Source of the DNA: Nitrospirillum viridazoti
GTDB taxonomy: Bacteria; Pseudomonadota; Alphaproteobacteria; Azospirillales; Azospirillaceae
NCBI RefSeq assembly: GCF_007827975.1
Contig: NZ_VITT01000001.1
Reading direction: 5' to 3' (one strand)
DNA length: 64,000 nt
The stretch's first letter is position 1. Each line of letters opens with the position of its first letter. Under the pieces are notes generated by a model, which was not told the DNA's origin, ran no database searches, and saw nothing but the letters and a program-made list of their open reading frames with translations. Shown piece after piece: positions 1-8,253 of this stretch. Both the position numbers and the translations under genes were made by a program.

Positions 1-128
1 AGCATCGAAGAGGGGAAGGGAACGTTTTTTGCGTTGCCGAAGCGGGCCAGGTCGATCACGAGATCGCCGGCGATGGCGCCGAGGCGCGCCGCCGACTCCA
101 CATCGGCGCGGTAGGTGACGAGACGCAT
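1..128 (-). CDS. Fumarylacetoacetase-family hydrolase, N-terminus only
   Basis: Only the first 42 codons are in the window; the gene runs off the left edge. The N-terminus begins MRLVTYRADVESAARLGAI and continues with GDLVIDLARFG, the pattern of the N-terminal domain of fumarylacetoacetate hydrolase-family proteins. A GGAA Shine-Dalgarno precedes the ATG. It lies 20 bases downstream of the gentisate 1,2-dioxygenase gene on the same strand, so by analogy with gentisate operons it is probably a fumarylpyruvate (or maleylpyruvate) hydrolase giving fumarate and pyruvate. The catalytic domain is not visible, so the substrate is inferred from context alone. Confidence 0.75.
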   Translation of the reverse strand, partial: MRLVTYRADVESAARLGAIAGDLVIDLARFGNAKNVPFPSSM

Positions 129-148
129 TGAAATTCCTTCAGGGTTGG

Positions 149-1276
149 TCAGGAGAGGACCGGCTGATGTCCGCCGTTCTCGCCCAGGGCTTCTTCGCGA
201 TAGAGACCGAGCGCGTGCATGACGGGCAGGTCGTGGAAGCTGAACAGGCAGGCGTCCTCGGTGGCGGAGGCGTTGGCGTGTTCGTGATACATCCAGGATG
301 GGACGACGAAGATATCCCGCTCCCGCCAGTCGAAACGCTGCCCGTTGATCACCGACCAGCCCCGGCCTTTGGCGCACTGATAGACGAAACTGCCGGTCTG
401 GCGGTGGGCCTTGGTTCTCTCCCCGGGTCTCAGCATTTGCATCGTCGCGCCGATGGTTGGCATCACCGGCCCACCCGTGGCCGGGTTCACGTAATCCATG
501 ATGAGGCCGTCGAAGGGTGAGCCGTCCGAGACCCGCGCATAACGCGACAGCGCCTCATAGGTCGGCGCCCACTCATACTTGAGCAGCGGCGAATAGCGTT
601 TGGCCCAGTGCTGGCCCGCCGGCCGCAAGCCGGATCCGGCCCACATGGCGAGACTGTCGTCCACGGGGTGGGCGATGGCCTGCTGAAGATCCGGGTGGAC
701 CTCGTAGAAATTGGCGTCGAGCGCGTTCATCAAGGGAATATCGAGCCCGTCCTGCCAGATGCAGACCGTCCCGTCCTCCGCCACGCCGTGTTCGTGCCAC
801 GTGCCGTTCGGCGTCAGCACGAAGTCGTTGGCGCCCAAGGTCATCTTGTGACCATCGACATTGGTGAAGGCGCCGCTGCCTTCCATGATGAAACGCAACG
901 CCGAAGCGCTGTGGCGGTGGCTGGACGCGCACTCGCCTGGTTTCATCACCTGCAGTCCGGCATAGAGCCATCCCACGGCGGCGACGACATCCGACCGTCC
1001 CTTGTTCTCCAGGTAAACCACGCGGCGCCCAGCCTGCTCAGGCGTCACGAGGTCAAGCGCCCTTAGCACGTCCTGGCGCAGGTCTTGGAACCGCCAGATC
1101 ATCGGAACCGATGAGGACTTGGGCTGCCACGGCTCGATCTTGTTCGCGACGGTCCACAGCGCACCCGTTCCCAAGCGGCCGAGCCGCCGATAATAGTCAA
1201 TCAATTCAGGTGTATCGGACACATTGGCGCGGCCAACGACATCCTCCCGATACGCGTCGTAGCTGAGCTCGGGCAT
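149..1276 (-). CDS. Gentisate 1,2-dioxygenase (bicupin)
   Basis: Predicted 375 aa Fe(II) ring-cleavage enzyme converting gentisate to maleylpyruvate. The N-terminal cupin carries HRHSASALRF (His120, His122) and a later WHEHG with His161, the expected 2-His plus His iron site. The C-terminal cupin has a second set, KAHRQTGS (His291) and MYHEHAN (His331, His333), as expected for bicupin gentisate dioxygenases. Length fits the family. The frame stays open far upstream, but the family N-terminus and the position of ATG 1276 just inside the divergent intergenic region support this start. It forms an operon with the FAH-type hydrolase at the left edge and is divergent from the flavin reductase-like gene. 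No maleylpyruvate isomerase is seen in the window. Confidence 0.9.
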   Translation of the reverse strand: MPELSYDAYREDVVGRANVSDTPELIDYYRRLGRLGTGALWTVANKIEPWQPKSSSVPMIWRFQDLRQDVLRALDLVTPEQAGRRVVYLENKGRSDVVAAVGWLYAGLQVMKPGECASSHRHSASALRFIMEGSGAFTNVDGHKMTLGANDFVLTPNGTWHEHGVAEDGTVCIWQDGLDIPLMNALDANFYEVHPDLQQAIAHPVDDSLAMWAGSGLRPAGQHWAKRYSPLLKYEWAPTYEALSRYARVSDGSPFDGLIMDYVNPATGGPVMPTIGATMQMLRPGERTKAHRQTGSFVYQCAKGRGWSVINGQRFDWRERDIFVVPSWMYHEHANASATEDACLFSFHDLPVMHALGLYREEALGENGGHQPVLS

Positions 1277-1297
1277 GACGCCCTCCAAGGAATTTAT

Positions 1298-1309
1298 TAT
1301 AGGCTTAAA
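1298..1309. promoter_or_regulatory. TTTAGGCCTAAA-like operator (variant) in the gentisate intergenic region
   Basis: TATAGGCTTAAA differs at two positions from the perfect palindrome TTTAGGCCTAAA found upstream of the IorA and CoA ligase genes. It sits between the gentisate dioxygenase start (1276) and the divergent flavin reductase-like gene, and its right half overlaps the conserved leader beginning at 1305. Likely a MarR-type operator; weaker than the perfect copies. Confidence 0.5.
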
Positions 1310-1382
1310 ATATCTTGCCAGGTCGGCAGATGCAAGTATCTTGGCGGGAACAACAACGCCGCCAAGGCGTCCACGGATGGAA
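1305..1382 (+). promoter_or_regulatory. Conserved leader element, copy A (candidate cis-RNA or tandem operator)
   Basis: This stretch matches 31239-31317 upstream of the nitrilase gene: 52 of the first 65 positions agree without a gap, including TTAAAATATCTTGCC and ATGCAAGTATCTTGGCGGG. TATCTTG occurs twice, 26 bp apart, in both copies. Possible alternative hairpins are visible. CTTGC (1314-1318) can pair with GCAAG (1332-1336), or CAAG (1333-1336) with CTTG (1340-1343). GGCG (1343-1346) can pair with CGCC (1357-1360), which can instead pair with GGCG (1366-1369). Mutually exclusive pairings suggest a switch, but a protein-binding site is equally possible. Confidence 0.55.
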
Positions 1383-1396
1383 GCGGGAGGGTGGCC

Positions 1397-2032
1397 GTGC
1401 ATATGGACTTCGATTTCAGGCAACTGGTGGCGGCGGACCGCTACAAGCTGATGAGTGCCGCGATAACCCCCCGGCCCATTGCCTGGCTGACCACCCTCTC
1501 GGCCGAGGGGTATCGCAACGCCGCGCCCTACAGCTTCTTCAACATGATGGGCTCGGAGCCCCCTCTGATTGCCATCGGATTGATGCGCCGCCCCGACGGC
1601 ACCTTGAAGGACAGCGCCAGGAACATCTTGGAGACGGGCGAATTCGTGGTGAATCTGGTAAGTGAGACGGACGCGCCGGCGATGAACTTCACCTGCATTG
1701 ACGCGCCCCCGGAATTTGACGAACTGGAGCATGCGGGGGTCGCCGTCGCGCCCTCGGTCGCGGTCGCTCCTCCACGGATCGCCTCTGTTCCGGTCGCGAT
1801 GGAATGCCGGCTTTTCCACCATGTCGATGCCGGGCAGTCCACGGTCGTCCTGGGTGAGGTGCTGCACTTTCACATCCGTGACGATCTGGTTGATCCACGG
1901 CGCCTGCATGTGGACACGTTGGCCATGGCGCTGGTCGCGCGGATGCACGGCGCCGGCTGGTACACCCGCTCGACCGACCTGTTCCAGCTTTCACGGCCAT
2001 CCTACGCGGAATGGCTGGGGGCGGGGGGCTGA
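1397..2032 (+). CDS. Flavin reductase-like (FMN-binding split barrel) protein
   Basis: About 211 aa of the flavin reductase-like / DIM6-NTAB superfamily. The fold signatures are MSAAITPRPIAWLTTLS near the N-terminus, then NAAPYSFFNMMGSEPPLIAIG, and a later GEVLHFHIRDDL. Such proteins bind FMN and may supply reduced flavin or have become stand-alone flavoproteins. GTG 1397 is chosen because GGAGG at 1386-1390 lies six bases upstream; ATG 1403 is the alternative. It is divergent from gentisate dioxygenase and carries the long conserved leader also found before the nitrilase. It ends tail to tail with the beta-lactamase-like gene, with no intergenic base. No oxygenase partner is adjacent, so the reaction is unknown. 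Confidence 0.8.
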   Translation: MHMDFDFRQLVAADRYKLMSAAITPRPIAWLTTLSAEGYRNAAPYSFFNMMGSEPPLIAIGLMRRPDGTLKDSARNILETGEFVVNLVSETDAPAMNFTCIDAPPEFDELEHAGVAVAPSVAVAPPRIASVPVAMECRLFHHVDAGQSTVVLGEVLHFHIRDDLVDPRRLHVDTLAMALVARMHGAGWYTRSTDLFQLSRPSYAEWLGAGG

Positions 2033-3430
2033 CTAAAGGGGCGCGTCCCAGGCGCGAAGCGGCACAATCACCAGGTTGCCGATCCTGCCGTTGGCCGCGA
2101 TGGTGACACTGGCTTCGATGACGCCACCTTCAAAGCGCGCGCGATAGCGATACAGCGTGTCGCCGCACATGTCCTGCCGGCCGAACGGTGCCAGCTCCCG
2201 CAACTGGCCGAGCGCGGATATGGTCTTGGTGTAGCCGGCCATCAATTCCGTGAAGTCCAGCTTGGCGTAATCCGTGAAGTCGCCATAGGCCATCCGACCC
2301 GCCGCTATATCGCCCAGCAGGCGCTTCACCCGCTCGGTCATGGGAGGTTCCCCGTCGTTCGCCGGGGTGGCGGGTGCGCGGGCGAGGCCAGGTTCCACGA
2401 TTTCCGCGACATGGCGGGCGATGGTCCCGGCGTCGGCGTTGTCGCTGTTGGCAAAGACGGCCACCGTCAGGCGGCCTTCGAGATAGCGGACGGCATAGGT
2501 CTGGAATCCCTGCCAAGTGCCGGAATGCCACCACACGCTGTTTTGGGTGTCGGTTTGCTGGAACCAGCCGAATCCATAAGGGTAAACGCAGCCATCGTTC
2601 AGGCGGGCCGGCTTCGCGACCTGGGCCCAGGAATCGTCGGTCAGCACCAGGCGGTCCGCCATGCCCACCGCCCAGGCCGCATAGTCGAGCACGGACAGGT
2701 ACAGAGACCCGTCGGCGGTCGAGTTGGCGGTTGGCGAGATCCATTCGGCATTGCGCAGCGTGCCGTCCCGCGCCTCGTAGCCTGCCGCCCGGTTGGGGAT
2801 CACGGCCGTCTCATCAATGGCGCGCGCGGTGCGCATTCCCAGTGGCGTGAACACGCGCTGTCGCAAGAGGTCGGCGTAATATTGACCGCTCACCCGCTTC
2901 ACAAGGAAGCCGAGGACGATGTAATCGGAATAGCTGAACCGCCAGCGGGCGCCGGCGGGGAAATTCAGCTTCTGGTTCGCGATGATGTCCAGCAATTGCG
3001 CATCGGTGTAGTCGGCGCGGAAATCGCCATTCGGCGTCGCCGGCAGGCCCGACGTGTGGTTGAGCAGTTGGCGGATCGTGATGGGCCGCCAGCTGGATGG
3101 CACTTCGGGAAGGTGGAGACGTATGGAATCGTCCAGCCGGATTTTCCCATCCTGGACCAGCAGCATCACTGCGGCGGCTGTGAGCTGCATGCCGATCGCC
3201 CCGGTCTTGAACAGCGTGTCCGCATGGACGGGCACCTGATGCTCCAGGTTGGCTGAACCGTATCCTTGGGCGCGCAGCAGCCTGCCGTCGCGCACAATCG
3301 CGACCGCCAGGCCGGGAATGCCCTCGCGGGTCATCTCGGCGGCGATGTAGTCATTGACCGGTTCCGCGGTCGCGCGCGCCGGCATTCCGAGCAGAATGGC
3401 GGCGGCCAGAAGGTATTCGATCCTGTTCAT
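2033..3430 (-). CDS. Beta-lactamase/penicillin-binding-fold protein lacking the SxxK catalytic pair
   Basis: A 465 aa exported protein with a signal peptide (about 1-22, ending ARATA) and a class C beta-lactamase-type fold: LLNHTSGLP (122-130), YSD (167-169) and HSG (302-304) are all in place. The expected SxxK motif, however, reads GAIGM at 77-81, so the nucleophilic Ser is Ala78 and the general-base Lys is Met81. By family knowledge this should abolish serine hydrolase chemistry. ATG 3430 is chosen because it opens directly into a signal peptide; an in-frame ATG at 3466 adds 12 residues with no sense as a signal. The C-terminal 130 residues form an extra domain. Probably a binding or scaffold protein. 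Confidence 0.8.
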   Translation of the reverse strand: MNRIEYLLAAAILLGMPARATAEPVNDYIAAEMTREGIPGLAVAIVRDGRLLRAQGYGSANLEHQVPVHADTLFKTGAIGMQLTAAAVMLLVQDGKIRLDDSIRLHLPEVPSSWRPITIRQLLNHTSGLPATPNGDFRADYTDAQLLDIIANQKLNFPAGARWRFSYSDYIVLGFLVKRVSGQYYADLLRQRVFTPLGMRTARAIDETAVIPNRAAGYEARDGTLRNAEWISPTANSTADGSLYLSVLDYAAWAVGMADRLVLTDDSWAQVAKPARLNDGCVYPYGFGWFQQTDTQNSVWWHSGTWQGFQTYAVRYLEGRLTVAVFANSDNADAGTIARHVAEIVEPGLARAPATPANDGEPPMTERVKRLLGDIAAGRMAYGDFTDYAKLDFTELMAGYTKTISALGQLRELAPFGRQDMCGDTLYRYRARFEGGVIEASVTIAANGRIGNLVIVPLRAWDAPL

Positions 3431-3528
3431 GGCGAATACCCTTGCAGACGGGGAAAAAGGGAACAATTGCCGAAGCGGTCATTTCCTTGGCGAAAGCGGT
3501 CGTCCGTCAGCCCGGTGCGCCTGACAGC

Positions 3529-4935
3529 TTAGTGTGGGATCGGTGCTGCCGCTGGCGTGTCCGACGGTGATGGTGTGCCATCCGCTGTCGCGGATTTATC
3601 CCAGATACCCTGGGACCGCAGTTCGCGATGGAGGACTAGGGTGGCGCCAATATTGAGGTTCGCCATGGCACGAACCCGGTAAAGCATTTCAAGGCCACGA
3701 AAGGATACGTTCCCGTTGAACCCGGCCGCGGCGATGCGGGCGGGATCACCTGCCAATTCAGCCATTTCCAACAGGCCGGGATCGCGGGTTCCCGCGATGA
3801 TCATGATGGTGTTTCCGGCGGGCCCGGGCAGGCTGGCCATATAGCCGTAATCCACGCGCGGTATGCGCTCCTCGGTCAGGACGACACCGTCGGACTGATA
3901 TTTCGTGCCAGTCGCGGCGTCGGTCAAATCATTGAACGTGTCACCAAGCGTGAAGCCCGAAGCCTGGAACAGGGGATCGCACAGCAGGACGCTGAGGCCG
4001 CTCAACAGGCCGACGTAGACGACGTCGGACGACTTGAATGCGTCAGGAACCAGTTGCGAGGCTGAAATCAGCTTGATGGGGCGTGCTTGCCCTCGCGTGA
4101 GGTCGCGTAGGATGGCCTGGACCTTCTCCAGCGCCATAATGGTGCTGGATGAGACATATTGCTCCCTGGGAGGGGTAATGCGTTCACCCTCCTCTGGATG
4201 GCGCATCAGGTAGATGTCCAGGTCGTCCCGGGTGAGAATGGAATGATCCCAGACAAGACGGGGCACCGCCGTGGACGCGGGGCCCTGGCTTCCCATCTGG
4301 CCGAACAGGAAATAGTCGCCCATCACGATGGTTATCGGCCGGTCGCTCTTGGCAAGGGGCCGCCAGATGGCGGGCCATGTCGGCCGGTCCTGGACGGCCG
4401 GAAAAAGGAAAAGAATGGCAAGAAGCGCCACCAGGCAGGCAGCGCCCAGCGCCAGGCGTGAGCGCGGCACCGATCGCGCCCGGCCCAGAGGGGCCTGCTC
4501 GGCGGGGGCCACCTTCGGCACGACCGTTTCGGCAACGCCGGTCAGTTGGACGCTGTACTGCCCCAGGGGAATCATGAGGCCTGGGTCGGGGCGGTCCTTG
4601 TAAACCTCATCCATCAGTTTGCGCAGGCGGTGGATGTACACCCTGACCGTCGCATCCTGGGGCGCGTCCAGCGTCCTGCCGGTGGAAAATATTTCGTTTG
4701 TTATCTCCAGCTCTGTCGGCGGCCGCAGGTCGATGGTTCGTTCCAATAGGAAATCGAACAGGCGCAGAAGCTTGTCCGACCGCTTGGAGCCCAGTTCGTC
4801 GCGCAGGACCTGCGCGGCTTCGCGCAACCGGTCTCCGCGGAGTGGAGCGCCGTCTCCAGCGGGAGCCGGTTCCTCGGCACCGTGCTGGGGTGGGGGGGAA
4901 GGTTGCCGATGAGACCAAAGCTTCATGCCGTTCAA
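3529..4935 (-). CDS. Membrane-anchored winged-helix regulator (ToxR-like), paralogue 1
   Basis: A 468 aa one-component regulator candidate. Residues about 35-130 resemble an OmpR-type winged helix (LLRLFDFLLERT, then VRVYIHRLRKLMDEVY, then IPLGQYSVQL as the wing). A hydrophobic helix follows at about 160-180 and then a domain of about 280 residues that should lie outside the cytoplasm. The architecture is that of ToxR/CadC-type proteins. It is homologous along its whole length to the protein at 21723-23006: both share DYGY-ASLPGP, LGD-(T/S)-(F/Y)-N and VYVG in the outer domain. It is divergent from the exported-protein genes starting at 5409. The ligand of the outer domain is unknown. The C-terminus is a low-complexity Pro/Ala tail. 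Confidence 0.72.
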   Translation of the reverse strand: MNGMKLWSHRQPSPPPQHGAEEPAPAGDGAPLRGDRLREAAQVLRDELGSKRSDKLLRLFDFLLERTIDLRPPTELEITNEIFSTGRTLDAPQDATVRVYIHRLRKLMDEVYKDRPDPGLMIPLGQYSVQLTGVAETVVPKVAPAEQAPLGRARSVPRSRLALGAACLVALLAILFLFPAVQDRPTWPAIWRPLAKSDRPITIVMGDYFLFGQMGSQGPASTAVPRLVWDHSILTRDDLDIYLMRHPEEGERITPPREQYVSSSTIMALEKVQAILRDLTRGQARPIKLISASQLVPDAFKSSDVVYVGLLSGLSVLLCDPLFQASGFTLGDTFNDLTDAATGTKYQSDGVVLTEERIPRVDYGYMASLPGPAGNTIMIIAGTRDPGLLEMAELAGDPARIAAAGFNGNVSFRGLEMLYRVRAMANLNIGATLVLHRELRSQGIWDKSATADGTPSPSDTPAAAPIPH

Positions 4936-5408
4936 ACCTTCAGCAACGCGCGTCCATTTCAGGAATGTCCAAATCCTGTAACGCTTCCCCCCGCCGTCAT
5001 GGCGCCGCCGCCGATGGCTGGTTGGCTAGGGATTCGGGGGCCGTCACGGAGCAATTTTTATGGGGAAGATGCCGGAAACCCTATTGAAACGTCCCCGCGT
5101 TCCCGCCCTGTAACGGTTTCACAACTGTAATCGCCGCCACGAGTTCGGAGCAAGTGCTAAGACTTTTCCAGGGCATCCCTTACCGGCGCGAGACATGCGC
5201 CGGGGTCCGAGCCGCACGTGGGAACAGCACGTGGCAACGGGGAAGCGCCTGTGGCGGCCGGATAAAGGGAGCAAGGGATCGGGCGCCAGGGATTGCTTCA
5301 GACACGCGCCTGAACGTTCCCGCCTTGGTTTTTCGCATCGTCCGGATGAAGGCGACGGCGTGGCCGCGCGGCGCGCGACACGCGGTCTTAATAAACAGGA
5401 GTTGATTG
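4936..5408. other. Intergenic region between divergent regulator and exported-protein genes
   Basis: 473 bases without a convincing gene. Short open frames here lack family resemblance and good ribosome sites. The visible structure is the imperfect AACGGTT dyad at 5112-5129 and the AGGAG Shine-Dalgarno at 5398-5402. I see no strong intrinsic terminator. Confidence 0.6.
5112..5129. promoter_or_regulatory. AACGGTT-N4-AACCGTT-like dyad, imperfect copy
   Basis: AACGGTTTCACAACTGTA: the left half is identical to, and the right half two changes from, the perfect 18-bp dyads at 32412-32429 and 35264-35281. It lies between the ToxR-like regulator gene and the DUF6152 gene it diverges from, so it could serve either. 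Confidence 0.5.
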
Positions 5409-5795
5409 ATGAAACTGGTCAAGAAAGCGGTATCGGCGGCTGTCGGCGTCGGTCTCGTCGCGGCCGTGGTCGCCATGCCGGCCTTGGCTCACCACTCGTT
5501 CGCGATGTTCGATCAGACGAAGATCGATCAGCTGAACAAGGCGACCGTCACCGAATTCCGCTTCGCCAACCCGCATTCGTTTGTCGTCGTCAGCGCCGAG
5601 GGGGCGAATGGAAAGACCAGTTACGCCTTGGAATGCAGCAGCGTGAACATGATGAGTGCCGCGGGGTGGGATCCGACGACGATCAAGGCGGGCGACACCG
5701 TCAACATCGCGTTCTATCCGCTCCGCGATGGGCGGCCCGGCGGGATGCTGAAGACGATCACGGTTCCGGACGGCAGGACCTTGAGCGGCTGGTGA
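5409..5795 (+). CDS. Exported DUF6152 family protein
   Basis: 128 aa. The start is ATG 5409, behind AGGAG. A classical signal peptide (about 1-26, ending MPALA) is followed directly by HHSFAMFD, the hallmark N-terminus of DUF6152 proteins; the body has VTEFRFANPHSFV, also typical. The family is periplasmic, small, and of unknown function; it is frequently found beside aromatic or lipid catabolic genes in alphaproteobacteria (family knowledge, from memory). The clustered His residues at the mature N-terminus could bind metal or haem, which is inference. It is the first gene of a run of three exported proteins (5409-8153) and has the AACGGTT-type dyad about 280 bases upstream. Confidence 0.8.
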   Translation: MKLVKKAVSAAVGVGLVAAVVAMPALAHHSFAMFDQTKIDQLNKATVTEFRFANPHSFVVVSAEGANGKTSYALECSSVNMMSAAGWDPTTIKAGDTVNIAFYPLRDGRPGGMLKTITVPDGRTLSGW

Positions 5796-5908
5796 TGCCG
5801 ATGGCGGAGGGCACGGCGCCCTGACCAGCATCCCCTTGCTGGCGCCTTGGCGCCGCGTGCCGGATGGCGACCAATTCATAAAGAGTCAAAGGGACTGGGA
5901 GGTTTGTG

Positions 5909-6691
5909 ATGAGAATGGGGAAGCCCCTGCTGCTCGCCGTGGCCGTGGCGGCGATCTGCGCCGGGCCGGCGGGGCATGCCACCGCGGCGCCCGCGCGTCA
6001 TGCGGCGGAGCCTTACATGACCGGTATTTGGGAAATATATCCCGACCCTTTCGCCGGCGACGAAAACACCTTCAAGGAGCTTCCGGTGCCCGGCGACGGG
6101 CCGCACCTGAAAGAGCCATACGCGACCCAGTGGAAAGCGCTTCGGGCTGAGCGTGACGCCAAGCTCAAGGCCGGCACCCCGCTCGTCGATGCCAGCACGC
6201 TGTGCCTGCCCGAAGGCATGCCGACGATCATGGGGGCCATTTTCCCGCTGGAATTCCTCCAGACCAAGGGACGCTTGACCGTGCTGGCCGAGTTCCTCAG
6301 CCAGACGCGGCGGATTTATCTCGACCGGCCGATGCCCCCCCCGAACAAGCTGGTGCCATCCTACTACGGCATGTCCATCGGCCATTGGGAGGGTGATGCC
6401 CTGGTCGTCACGACACGTGGCGTGAAGGAGGACGTTCGCTTCTTCGAAATTCCTCACAGCGGCGACATGACGATCACGGAGCGTATCCGCCTGACCGCGC
6501 CGGACATGATGGAAGACCAGATCACGATCGACGACCCCAAGATGCTCGTCGAACCCTACCGCTTCACCTATGGCTACAAGCGGAACGATAAATACCAGAT
6601 CATGGAATACTACTGTGACCGGGAAGATCCGCTGTTCAAGGTCAAGCCGGATGGGACCATCGAAATGAAATCAATCAGCGAAATCAAGTAA
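5909..6691 (+). CDS. Exported protein of unknown function
   Basis: 260 aa with an N-terminal signal peptide (MRMGKPLLLAVAVAAICAG, cleavage near ATAA, about residue 27). ATG 5909 is chosen because GGGAGG at 5897-5902 is six bases upstream; GTG 5906 is too close. The mature part has MTGIWEIYPDPFAGDEN near its start, a central GHWEGDALVVTTRGVKED stretch and a C-terminal YYCDREDP. The GHWEGDALVV-type stretch is one I associate with secreted proteins that travel with DUF6152 genes, but I cannot name a family with confidence. Two cysteines could form a disulphide in the periplasm. Likely co-transcribed with the DUF6152 gene 113 bases upstream. Confidence 0.7.
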   Translation: MRMGKPLLLAVAVAAICAGPAGHATAAPARHAAEPYMTGIWEIYPDPFAGDENTFKELPVPGDGPHLKEPYATQWKALRAERDAKLKAGTPLVDASTLCLPEGMPTIMGAIFPLEFLQTKGRLTVLAEFLSQTRRIYLDRPMPPPNKLVPSYYGMSIGHWEGDALVVTTRGVKEDVRFFEIPHSGDMTITERIRLTAPDMMEDQITIDDPKMLVEPYRFTYGYKRNDKYQIMEYYCDREDPLFKVKPDGTIEMKSISEIK

Positions 6692-6707
6692 ACGGGTTGC
6701 GAATCGC

Positions 6708-6724
6708 CCCGCCGGTACGGCGGG
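6708..6724. terminator. GC-rich hairpin, possible rho-independent-like stop
   Basis: CCCGCCG (6708-6714) and CGGCGGG (6718-6724) form a perfect 7-bp stem with a GTA loop just after the exported-protein gene. There is no T-run, so termination is uncertain. Confidence 0.35.
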
Positions 6725-6818
6725 CCCTGTCGTCAGCCCTTCCGCGCCGTCGGCCGCTTTCGGGCGGCCGCGCGTTTCCCCCAGGCAAGCCGCTCGCCTT
6801 TCCCGGGAGCAGGACAGC

Positions 6819-8153
6819 ATGTCGCATCGACGGAATTTTCTTAAGCGGGTCCTGGCAACAGGGGTCGGGGCGGCGCACACCCTGTACGCCCCGGCGATCC
6901 TTGCCAGTGCCCGGCCGGGTGCCAGCCGTGCCCACGACATCGTCTCGGCCATCCGGCGCGACGACACGACCCGACGGTCGCGGAACCTGGGCGACGGCTA
7001 TCACATGACCTGGACCGCCGCCGATCGCCAGGTCGTGATCGTCAATGACGGCACCGGCTGGGCCGATCCCCCCACCGCCTTCTACAACACGCGACTGTGG
7101 GCGATGGACGGGCCCGCCCAAGGCGCGACATTCGGCGACATCACCGGCTATCCCGAACTCGACCGCGCCACGCGGCCGGAAGGTGCGCCGTCCTATTATG
7201 GTTTTGGCCTGCTGTCGGTGCGTGGCCGGCTGTACCAGTTCCTGAGCACGCTGGACGATGCCAAGGACCGGCCACGGCACTGGACGGGGGCGAAGCTTAT
7301 CCATTCCGATGACGGCGGTCTTAGCTGGCGTAACCAGGACGGCTCCGCGCCGGTGGTATGGGAGGACTGGGGGGACCAGAACCGTGACCGGTTCGCGTTT
7401 TTCGATGAGCAGGACGGGTGCTTCTCGCTGCTTTCGATCCTGCAGATGGGGCAGGACTATCGCGCCAATCGCGATGGCCATGTCTATGTCTACAGCCCGA
7501 ATGGAAGCCGTGATGGCCGGATGAATGAGCTCGTGATGTTCCGGGTGCGTGTCGAGCATATCCTTGAGCGGCGCGCCTATGAGTTCTTCGGCGGCCACCT
7601 CGCGGGGGGCGATGCGCGCTGGGTCGGGAACATCGCGGATCGCAAGCCGGTGCACACCTTTCCGCGCGGATGGGTCAATCATGCCAACCTGTTCCCAGGT
7701 GACCTCGTCCTGGAATCCTGGCTGCCCAGCGTCGTCTACAATGAGCCGCTCGACCTTTACATGATGGCCAGCGCCGGCATCGGTTGCGCGCCCGATGGAA
7801 CGGAGTTCGGCAAGCCCAGCTATCTCGGCCTGTGGGTTGCCTCGGCGCCGTGGGGGCCCTGGCGGCAGGTGCATGAAGAAACCGCCTGGATGCCCGGGGG
7901 TGACATTGCGGCGCGCGCCTACGGGCCCCAGATCGCGCCGAAGTGGATCGCGCCTGACGGCAAGTCGTTTTGGCTGGCCTGGGCCGACCTGAACGGCATC
8001 CGGGCCTTCGCGAAGGACGAAGACCGGCTGGCAGCCGCGCTTGAAAAGGCGGATGGCGCCCAGGCGCGGGCCGGGATCGAGGCGGACTTCCTTCACCAGT
8101 ACATGCCGGGCTTTTCCTTCAACGCGCAGCGGATCGACCTGGTTCTCGGCTGA
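6819..8153 (+). CDS. Tat-exported protein, probable beta-propeller (DUF4185/sialidase-like)
   Basis: 444 aa. The N-terminus MSHRRNFLKRVLATGVG is a twin-arginine signal (RRNFLKR at 4-10), so the protein should be exported folded. The mature region has repeated Trp/Gly/Asp-rich strands such as SDDGGLSWRNQDGSAPVVWEDWGD and LGLWVASAPWGPWRQVHEE, which resemble propeller blades of the DUF4185 and glycoside-hydrolase-like exported families. Assignment to a fold is moderate; no catalytic residues are recognised. It is the third in a row of exported genes, 127 bases after its neighbour, and is followed by the IOR genes behind their own operator. Confidence 0.65.
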   Translation: MSHRRNFLKRVLATGVGAAHTLYAPAILASARPGASRAHDIVSAIRRDDTTRRSRNLGDGYHMTWTAADRQVVIVNDGTGWADPPTAFYNTRLWAMDGPAQGATFGDITGYPELDRATRPEGAPSYYGFGLLSVRGRLYQFLSTLDDAKDRPRHWTGAKLIHSDDGGLSWRNQDGSAPVVWEDWGDQNRDRFAFFDEQDGCFSLLSILQMGQDYRANRDGHVYVYSPNGSRDGRMNELVMFRVRVEHILERRAYEFFGGHLAGGDARWVGNIADRKPVHTFPRGWVNHANLFPGDLVLESWLPSVVYNEPLDLYMMASAGIGCAPDGTEFGKPSYLGLWVASAPWGPWRQVHEETAWMPGGDIAARAYGPQIAPKWIAPDGKSFWLAWADLNGIRAFAKDEDRLAAALEKADGAQARAGIEADFLHQYMPGFSFNAQRIDLVLG

Positions 8154-8209
8154 GGGCAAGAGCCGTACCGCCCCGGGCCAAGCGGTTGGGATGAGAACCG
8201 GCGGAATAC

Positions 8210-8221
8210 TTTAGGCCTAAA
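8210..8221. promoter_or_regulatory. Perfect palindrome TTTAGGCCTAAA upstream of iorA
   Basis: A perfect 12-bp palindrome 32 bases before the IorA-like ATG, identical to the site at 14355-14366. The adjoining ATGCGCAT (8225-8232) is a second short palindrome. Position fits an operator overlapping the promoter. The MarR protein encoded at 21036-21518 is the best candidate ligand. Confidence 0.65.
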
Positions 8222-8253
8222 CATATGCGCATGCATATCAATGGATAACGGAC

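Noticed and set aside
1330..1665. Conserved leader peptide (MQVSWR...) encoded by the shared leader
   Set aside because: The ATGCAAGTATC... start is in frame with the nitrilase at copy B but leads to an unrelated 112-codon frame at copy A. After six codons similarity disappears, so the conservation is at nucleotide level.
1276..1948. N-terminal extension of the gentisate dioxygenase frame back to 1948
   Set aside because: The extra 224 residues are antisense to the flavin reductase gene and low-quality in composition. The family starts at the ATG at 1276.
6684..8159. Long antisense open frame (491 codons) across the Tat-exported gene
   Set aside because: Its product is Arg/Pro/Gly-rich with no domain pattern. 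It is a GC-bias shadow of the real gene on the plus strand.
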